A DNA stretch of 64,000 bases from Branchiostoma floridae (Eukaryota; Chordata; Leptocardii; Amphioxiformes; Branchiostomatidae): assembly GCF_000003815.2 (NCBI RefSeq), contig NC_049988.1, forward strand, positions 7,040,702 to 7,104,701. Direction: 5' to 3'. Made by a program: the position numbers and the translations under genes. Of this stretch, positions 56,297 to 64,000 are shown piece after piece (position 1 is the first letter of the stretch; every line of letters begins with the position of its first letter). The notes under the pieces are model-generated. The model had not been told where the DNA came from. It saw only the letters and a program-made list of their open reading frames with translations, and did no database searches.

Positions 56297-56783
56297 AGAC
56301 AGCAATGTGGTCTTAGTCACGGAAACCGCAAGTGGTGTCTACCTAGAGGTATGACGGGGAAACTCTACTTAAAAAAAAGTACATCTGCATGCCATTCTTT
56401 TTATCTTCTGTCAAAAAAAATGAAAGTGACATTGATCTTAATTAATCATCGTGGTTCCCCAGCATGCCCATAATGGTACATCCCCGTCTTTCATTCCCAA
56501 CGCTTCATGCTCGGGCGGCTGCAGCGACGTTTTTCTAGTTCAAATTACACCATTGATTCCTTCTCTTGTTGTGCGTTTGACAGAAAGGCGGGACGGACGA
56601 CAGCCACCTCTGTCGTTGGACAAGGGAATATCTATTAGACGGCCTGGACCTGCCAGCGGGAGACACAGTAGCGTGTTTGCCATGCCAATCTGCATAACAA
56701 AGGCGGGGGAGCTCACCCCGCGGAGAGCGAGGGGCGTTTCTAGCTCCAGCTGGTCGGGACCAACACAAGGCTGTGCGTACACC

Positions 56784-58758
56784 ATGGGCCGGCAGGATGG
56801 GGGCAGACGGTGCGTCCTGGTGCTGCTCCTGGCCGGCATCTGTGTGTGCGCCGAGGCGGCCAGCACCAGACGCTGCACCACCTGCTCACCGCATACAGTC
56901 CAGGACAAGGTGGAGAACGCTCTCAGGTTGGAGCTCATCAAGAGGCAGATCCTCGACAGGTTAGGCCTGGACGCCCGGCCCAACATTACCAAGGCCGTCC
57001 CGAGAAAGGCCATCCACACGGCGCTGAGGAGGCTCCACGCAGAGGACCTCATCACGCAGGTCACCACGCCTGCTCCCGAAGACCACGACGACGAGCAACA
57101 AGAACATCACGAAGAAGCTCAAACTGTAGAGATCATCAGCTTTGCAGAAGCAGGTGAGAGCACACCTTTTTCAAACTTTGAGGTCAAGTACGTGCTCCCA
57201 ATAGCATCGCACTGTTATAAGTGGACGTTTTCGACTCTCGGTGTATGTAGCGCCCAAGTCTATACGGTTGGACTACAAGGCCAATTGGTTCTTGAGAGTG
57301 GCCTTCGGTCCTGTTTGTCCAGATCTTATAGGCTTTTATCCACCATAGCCTGTAGGATTTAGTAAATTACTCCAGACGTTCTTATCTACATGCTTGGGTG
57401 TCCCCACAACCAGTAGCATTCTAGTCATCATGATTTTACGTAAGGGGGTATGTAGTGCTTCTAGTTATACCTCATTGAGACAAAGATATATATAAAAGGA
57501 TTAACATCCCATTCTATGACTATCAAAATAGTAGATGTTGCTTTTGAAAAGCCAGGTGTGGGGGAGACAAGTTTGTTTTTCGACCGCAGGACATCAAAAT
57601 AACCCCCGTGATCTGTCATCAGTCGAGAATTATTGTGACTTAAGTGTCTTGTTTCCTCAAGATAATACGAAGTGATGTGGCTCATGGGGTTTAACATACC
57701 TTCGGAAGGCCATTATTCGGGCGACACTGTTTGGTATTTAGGCACGCGCTACCACGCGTGGAGCAGTATTTGGTGGTATAGTAAACGCTAATGGACTAAC
57801 AATAGCCCATAAACGCATCACTGCAATCCATCATTATTTGCTGGGTTTTGAGACTGAAATAATAGGTGTTTATAGGTGTTGTAATTATATTCTATCCATT
57901 CCAGCCGACGGCGACCTGGGGCGAGAATACATCCAGTTCAAAACATCGGATAACGCTGAAACAACAGTTGCGTCGCGAGCGGTGACCTGGGTGTTTCTCA
58001 AGCTGTACGCGGATAAGATGGCCATGAGGAAGCCAGTGTCGGTTACAATCGACCTGGCGCAGGTGAGATCGGCGGGGCTGGGTCTACAGCAGGTAGAGAC
58101 CGTGGTGAGAAGGACGCTCTTGATCACGAGGAGTGGCTGGCACTCCTTCAACGTCGTAGGCGCATTGAGAGACGTCTTGGAGAACAAGGTGACGTTCCGC
58201 GTGCGGTGTTACGGCTGCGGCAGCGTGGTCAAACCGATGCTGCTCAGCGACGTCGGCGTCAGCGTGCGTCCCGACGTCCTACGGCGGCGGCGAGGGGAGG
58301 AAGACGAGGGGAGTCTCCACCACAAACTCGGACACGACGTTGACTTGGACGAAGTCAAGCACCCCCATCACCCCTTTCTCGTCCTTAGAACGCGTTCAAA
58401 GCCTGGGAAGAGAAGAAGTAAAAGACAGGCGGATAAAGGAGCCTGCAGAAAGCACTCCCTCTTCGTTAGCTTTGAACAGCTCGGCTGGGACGACTGGATC
58501 ATCGCGCCGATGCCAGGCTACCAGGCAAACTTCTGTGCAGGGGGGTGCCCCTCAGTACAATATCCAGAAACAACGGCGTCTTTCCATGCCTTACTGGGGG
58601 ATGAGAAGCGTTTTGACACCCCCTATTCCACGTACATCTCACCATGCTGCACTCCCACAAAAATGAGCTCTATTTCAATGTTGTATTTTGATAAAGACAA
58701 TAACATTGTGAAAGCTGACGTTAGAAACATGGTAGTCGACGAATGTGGGTGCAAATAG
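56784..58758 (+). CDS. Activin/inhibin-beta-like TGF-beta ligand, complete, two exons
   Basis: Exons 56784-57153 and 57905-58758 (TAG) give 407 residues, with one phase-1 intron. The ATG at 56784 is chosen because it has a strong Kozak (ACACCATGG) and opens a signal peptide (VLVLLLAGICVCAEAAS); the frame stays open back to 56451 without one. The propeptide matches inhibin-beta chains: RLELIKRQILDRLGLDARPN, then AVPRKAIHTALRRLHAEDL, VEIISFAEAG, and HPFLVLRTRSKPGKRRSKR with the furin site. The mature part reads [30 protein letters not shown] and VVDECGCK. By family knowledge it is a secreted dimer acting through type II activin receptors and Smad2/3. Odd: only seven mature cysteines. It starts ACRKHSLFVSF, BMP-style, and lacks the extra N-terminal Cys and the second Cys of the CC pair that activins and GDF8/11 have. 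Orthology to a particular INHB gene is not assigned. Confidence 0.92.
57154..57904 (+). other. Intron of the activin-like gene
   Basis: GTGAGA donor and TTCCAG acceptor; phase 1. No element recognised inside. Confidence 0.85.
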
Positions 58759-59339
58759 TTCGTCCGAGGGAAGGGACGCAAATGAGAACTCATGGACAGA
58801 TACACAGGCATATGGACGTCCAAAAGGTGTCTGTTCTTCCTACCCGATTTTACGCATTTCAATTCCTTTTCTGGAATTCTGAATTGGAATTCAAGACCGC
58901 CGTAGGGAGCCGTTACCACTTGCGTGGTATGTATATCGCTATATTGGCGTGTTGTGTTTTCGCCTCAAAGGCATGTACATGTGTGTTTGTTCAAATGAGA
59001 GGTTATGAGATATATTTGTAAACTATTTGTAAAACTAGCGACCAAATGTATAGTCGTGACGAAATGCTGCAATTTGAGCTATGGTGAGTCAATTGAACCA
59101 ACCCTTAAATTGAAGATGCAAAGCAGTCTTCTATGGATTCGTATTACTATTATTGTGCCGTGCGACATACGGTCTGGGTCATTGACCTCTATTGACATTA
59201 AGGGAACTGAATATTAAGATTTTTTTGAGGAGTGGAAAAGTGTCCGTTTCCTTCTAAAGGCTTTAGAAAATCTCCACTTTATTTCATAGGCAAAGCGAGA
59301 ACTCCCCCCGTATAATCACATGCAAACTAAAAAAATAAA
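58759..59339 (+). other. Probable 3' UTR of the activin-like gene, with AATAAA at 59334-59339
   Basis: About 580 bp from the stop to the first AATAAA. No other gene lies in between. The end is inferred from the signal only. Confidence 0.45.
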
Positions 59340-61613
59340 CCAAATGCTGGAAACAAACTAGAAAAAAAACTATGCTTCAGTGGAGAAAATAGTTAGACTG
59401 AGTTTTCCCGTATTTGATGACACAGTTGTTCGAAGGCAGCCAGACAAAACTTGCACACAACAAAAGCTGAGGCATGCGGTGACCCCTGACCGTCTGAAAA
59501 GGCAGGCTGGACTGAGCAAACACTGAAGACCAGACGTGTAGAAACCAATAATACCCGTCATACGGAACGCAGACGAGCGGTGAAAAAGCTTCAGGAATGC
59601 CATTCCCATTCTGATGTTTACTTGTCGGCAACGAACAGGGGATGTCCGCTACCGAGCCATTTCCCTTTATGACGAGGGTCAGTGAAAAATCAACACTGAA
59701 AACAAGTCTGGCAACGTGTTAACCTTCTAAAAAATTATCAACGGAAAGCGTGTACTAAAGCGTTAGAGAGAGCGACCAATTCCAGTACCAAAACCAAGGT
59801 TAGGTTCGATACGGTGAGCTGTTTTCAAACATCCGTGTCTTCGGTTACCGCAACGAGAACCCCAACCAAGGTCGCCCTAAATCCCCAAACCCACGCGACC
59901 TTCTTAACCGAGGGATCAAAATAAACTTCAGAATCCGTGGCTGTAACAACAACTCCCTTGGACTGGGCACCGATTCGTTTTTAAAGGAAGGAACGTTCGG
60001 TCAAATACAGACAGTGTAAAAGGTAACCACACGAAAATTACGTTTTGTACACCAGATCTTGCTGTGTATGTCTCATCGTCCACAGAAACATTTCTGAAAA
60101 GAAAGCACAATCAAAAAACAAAGCATAGCCTTAATCACAATTCTCTCTTTCGCCACTCGCTTACTATTACATAAGTATGGCGGTTATTGGACTTCTACAA
60201 TGCTGGTATTCGGATACGCTGCTCTCTACCATCATGAAAACGGGGCTCGAGACACAAAGAGAAAGTCTCGCGGCATTGACTGGATGTGGATACGACGCCA
60301 CACTGCTTAGTACCGGAGCCGAAAGGTGATGGATGACACCACAACAGTATTTTGGCAGGCGGGACAATAGCTCGAGATAGGCGGACACTGATAAGATTTG
60401 GCAGCCAGTGGACATTGGTTGTAAAGAGGCACGGTATGTAGTGCGGAGTGATGATAATGAAGTCTGCTATTTAGGCACTTGCTGTCCCCTAGGGGTGTTG
60501 ACACACATGATGGACCACCCGATGTGGAGAATTACCCCCGCTACAGACACCAACAGACAACGTCCATTAAAAACTGATAAGGACCCCGACACCATCAACA
60601 ACAGCTCTTTACTTTCAATACATACCGAATGTCACTCATCTACTTTTAGATAGCATTGCCTTACAACGAGACAGTAACGTGGAATGAAGGTTTATCTGTG
60701 CTGGTACGCTACATACTCATAGTTTTTACCTTTATTGTGGTTATTCAATACCAATATAAATGACCAAATTTTCGGACTAATTTTACGGTGTTGGATTAAG
60801 GTACAAGATAGCACAAGACAGTAACTGTGTATGTCGTAAACAGAGACAGTCTTAGTACGAAATTCGACATAGTTTTTTTTTTACACGAAGACAGAATGTG
60901 GTAGATATTTCCTTTTAGTTACAGTCTTTATAGTTTGTTACATTGCTGCTTTAGGCTATATTTTCATTTGCAACCAATACCCGATCGCACAGTACTTATA
61001 TCGTGCCAGTTGCTATAGGATATACTATTTGTTGCTTACTTCTTAGAGTTTTTCAACTTGCCAATATTCAACAATTTGTTAATAGTCCTTTCCTTTATAT
61101 GTTGCAATTAACTCACAGAACTTTGGCGGTAGAAAATCTAGCAAGACATAATAATTACATTCTGATTTGGGAACAAAACGTTTGTTATAGGAAACAACAT
61201 CATCACATTTATATAATTTATGTAAGTCTTGCAAAATGTACTAGTAATTAGCTTACAAACGATGTAGTAGATTCCAATGCTGTACTGATATAGGCCACTG
61301 ACAAAATGCATACAGCAACGTATCATTAGATTCATTCCTATTGTTACATGTTTGATGCTGTAAAAGCATTATGCACAATATAAATCTACGTACAAGTTCC
61401 GCAAAAAACTACACAGTGGCTGCTAAAAACGACATTTTTGTATGACGAGCAAATGTTTTGTGGTACTTGACAGTTTGAATGCTTCTAATAAAGTGAACTT
61501 AATAATGCTGAATGTGTTGTAAGGTGTCCCTTATATCTCATATACAAGGCATATACATTAATTCACGGAAAACAGCTAGAGGTTTATGTCAGAAAGCAGC
61601 TAAACGTCTATCT
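59340..61613. other. Intergenic DNA after the activin-like gene (part 1)
   Basis: No gene, RNA gene or delimitable repeat recognised. Open frames are short and without domains. Confidence 0.5.
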
Positions 61614-61865
61614 TAGAAAACAAAAGTCTATCTTAGACTCTTAACCACAACCACAACTTCACAACCTTATTTCTGCTACCGTAAAGAGAAAAGTCAATGG
61701 GGTATACGATACTTGACACATGCTTTCCCAACAGACATTTAGAAAACAAAAGTCTATCTTAGAAATCTTGCCACAACCGCAAAACCACAATCTTAGTTCT
61801 GCTACCGTAAAGAGAAAGTCAATGGGGTATACGATACTAGAAACATGTTTCCTCCCAGACGGAAA
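61614..61865 (+). repeat. 126-bp tandem duplication
   Basis: TAGAAAACAAAAGTCTATCT starts each unit (about 61614 and 61740), followed by CTGCTACCGTAAAGAGAAA and GTCAATGGGGTATACGATAC. The unit length is a multiple of three, which is why one minus-strand frame repeats the same peptide; this is not evidence for coding. Confidence 0.9.
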
Positions 61866-64000
61866 CAAAGTACAGAGTCAATCCTGTTACACATTTGTAG
61901 TTTCGTATATACACGGAACCGTGACACCAATGTTGTGTTAGAACCGTCTTATCAACCGTTACAGTCATTTAAACTCCTTTGAAGCTATTCTTACAACAGG
62001 ATTTAGCAGAAGACCCGGGGCCTGGACCTCAGTGGCTCGAACAGGTGGAGCAGGTTATGGGTCACATGTCTTGTTTGAACTCTTTTAGTAACGTAATCTT
62101 TCGGCGTGAACGGCAGTCACCAGACTGTAAAACATATGGAACTTTACCCCAAACTGTCCCGTTTCAACATCTATATTTAGTACATACAAACACCAGACAG
62201 GCTATTTTTATCCAAAAGAAATTCCAGGAAGATCTCCGTGTCTATTGGGGTCATTGATAAAAAGGATTCAGTGTCCTAGATAGCACTTTTGTGCTAGAGC
62301 TAAGAGTTGGTCCCTTATGTTTACAGATTATATTTGAGAGCATGACAGTTCGAGTAGACATTGCCACAGCGTGACAAGTTGAAGTGTTTGCTACTACTAC
62401 TATTGCTCCCGGTGTGCACTAAGGTGTGACATTCACAAAGTTACACTCTTTTCAAAAGAACGAGCTTACTAACTCCGCTATCAGATGCAACAGACGGTTT
62501 GAATACCGCTATCTCATAGCCGCTGCATTTTACATTCCGATCAACGTTTGTACGGTAAATGAAACGTTTTTCGGACACATTTTTTTCAGGAGAAAGTTTC
62601 GGCATATTTCATGGCTCACGTTGATTCTATCGCACGTATGAACAAAAATAAACCAACCACGAACCTAAAGCTGTCGAATCCTGGCAAGCATACAAAACGA
62701 CATGTATTTTCGGAAAGAGTTTTCTCTTGTGACTTGTGCACAGAAATTTACCTGATACTGATCAGTTAAGGTCTAACTATCGTTTGTAAAGGTATCGTTA
62801 TGTTACAAGTATGAACCAATAAGACTCTACAGACAACTGTGAGCGTGACATGAAAGGATTCTGCCACTGTGGTAGGTGGTGGTAACACAACAGGTTATTG
62901 ATGTAAAGAGGGCAGAAACTCACTACAACACAATAAGAAGATCAGACATGAATCCTAGCACGGCCCAGACAGGATTGGTGACGGCCAATTGAACATGGCG
63001 TAGTTAGTCACAGCCGCATTCCAGCGGTGACAGACCCAAAGAATGGGAGGTTGCTCACTTTCTATGCCATGTGGTGCTCACGGTTAACCAGGTGAAACTC
63101 TACCTCGAGACAGAAGAATGACCTACATCTTGGTGAATGGGCGACATGGGAAGAAAAATGTAGCAGAACGCTTGTTGACAATACACCTAGAATAACAACA
63201 TTCGCGGCGGTGGGTAGTTTGAACTCGTGGCTACTGAGAAAGCTGGGTGACTGGTGCATAGCCGTACCAAGAAGTGAGTTAACATTCTTAAACACCTACA
63301 AAGAATAATGATAAAGAGATTGCAATAGCAATGTAACTATCCTTTCATAAAAGTACGCGTTGGGCTGCAAAAAACACAATGACAGTGACCCAATCCTACT
63401 AGAAGATATTCGTCATAATCTTAGACTACGTACACGGCTTATAGTTGACTGGACGAGTACACCACATAAAAATAAACCCTGCGCTATTTCAACAACCCTT
63501 AGTTAAAGACGCAGCGACCAATAAACATTGAGATTGCAATAGGAAATACACCTTAAAGGGAGACCATATAAAACTCAGCAAGGCTATAAATTCTGAAAGA
63601 TTCCAAAGATAATATAAAAAAAAAACTCGCTACGGCTTGTAGACCTACGGCTGAAACTTTTACCTATTCCATTTTCAACGAGGGCCTGTCAGTGACGCTA
63701 ATTGAGCTAGTTCGTATTCATAATGACCCCATTGTTGCCGTTAAAAGCCCTTCAGCGCCTTCATTCATAAAACTTTCATGTAGTTAAAATCAGATCCATC
63801 CGACCGGGTGTACCGGCCGTCCGATACCGCACAAGGTGAATAGAACCCGGCCGATAATCTTACTCACACCGCGCGAGTCCGCACAAAGAAACGCCATGTC
63901 CAAACACAATCCAATCGGAAGCGGCGCGTGGGGACTGTAAAATAGATCAACACTAATTTCGACCAGGTACAAAGAGGGAAGAAACTTTATCAACCTTGTC
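61866..64000. other. Intergenic DNA after the activin-like gene (part 2)
   Basis: No gene recognised. The last ~250 bp (63790-63960) are more CG-rich (CCGACCGGGTG, CGCGCGAG) than the surroundings and could be the edge of a promoter beyond the window; unproven. Confidence 0.4.

Noticed and set aside
56451-56783. Upstream in-frame start of the activin-like gene (MVPQHAHN...)
   Set aside because: It would place the signal peptide 112 residues inside the protein. The ATG at 56784 has the better Kozak and opens a signal peptide directly.
61659-61941. Minus-strand frame with an internally repeated peptide
   Set aside because: The repetition results from the 126-bp tandem duplication, whose length is a multiple of three.

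Overview
The window reads as animal nuclear DNA from a cephalochordate (amphioxus, Branchiostoma-like). It has intron-split genes with GT/AG junctions, proteins very close to vertebrate orthologues, and a single gene where vertebrates have two (myostatin and GDF11). The density of transposon remnants and minisatellites also fits. One 100-base run of N (21246-21345) marks an assembly gap. The species call is inference from protein similarity and gene structure.

Four protein-coding genes are supported, all on the + strand. (1) 521-1788: the last three coding exons of DCAF7/WDR68, followed by a long 3' untranslated region holding an 11-copy, 23-bp minisatellite. (2) 6387-16055: ABITRAM (FAM206A/Simiate), five exons found and the first not located; its introns are full of transposons. 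(3) 29008-35710: a complete five-exon GDF8/11 (myostatin/GDF11) gene with a clear TATA-type promoter and a roughly 2-kb 3' UTR. (4) 56784-58758: a complete two-exon activin/inhibin-beta-like TGF-beta ligand gene. Genes 3 and 4 lie in tandem about 21 kb apart and share a phase-1 intron at the same place in the propeptide, which points to an old tandem duplication.

The rest is intronic or intergenic DNA. Elements that can be delimited by their ends are: a TTAA-type element in two copies (6793-9877 and 24493-24971), the first carrying a 2.5-kb element and a 46-bp hairpin insertion, with a further element nested inside the 2.5-kb one; a 1.8-kb Mutator-like element with ~250-bp inverted repeats and a 10-bp target duplication (40306-42127); a second TTAA element (37832-38151); foldback elements at 11.5, 22.0, 26.0 and 34.2 kb; non-LTR retrotransposon remnants at 10.9, 14.0, 32.0 and 33.7 kb; and several local tandem duplications, the largest about 0.9-1.05 kb per copy (45.7-47.6 kb).

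The most notable observations are the minisatellite in which 8 of 11 units match the RFX X-box consensus, the activin-like ligand with only seven mature-domain cysteines, the tandem GDF8/11-activin pair, and the layered transposon in the ABITRAM intron. No tRNA, rRNA, CRISPR array or prokaryotic gene was seen.
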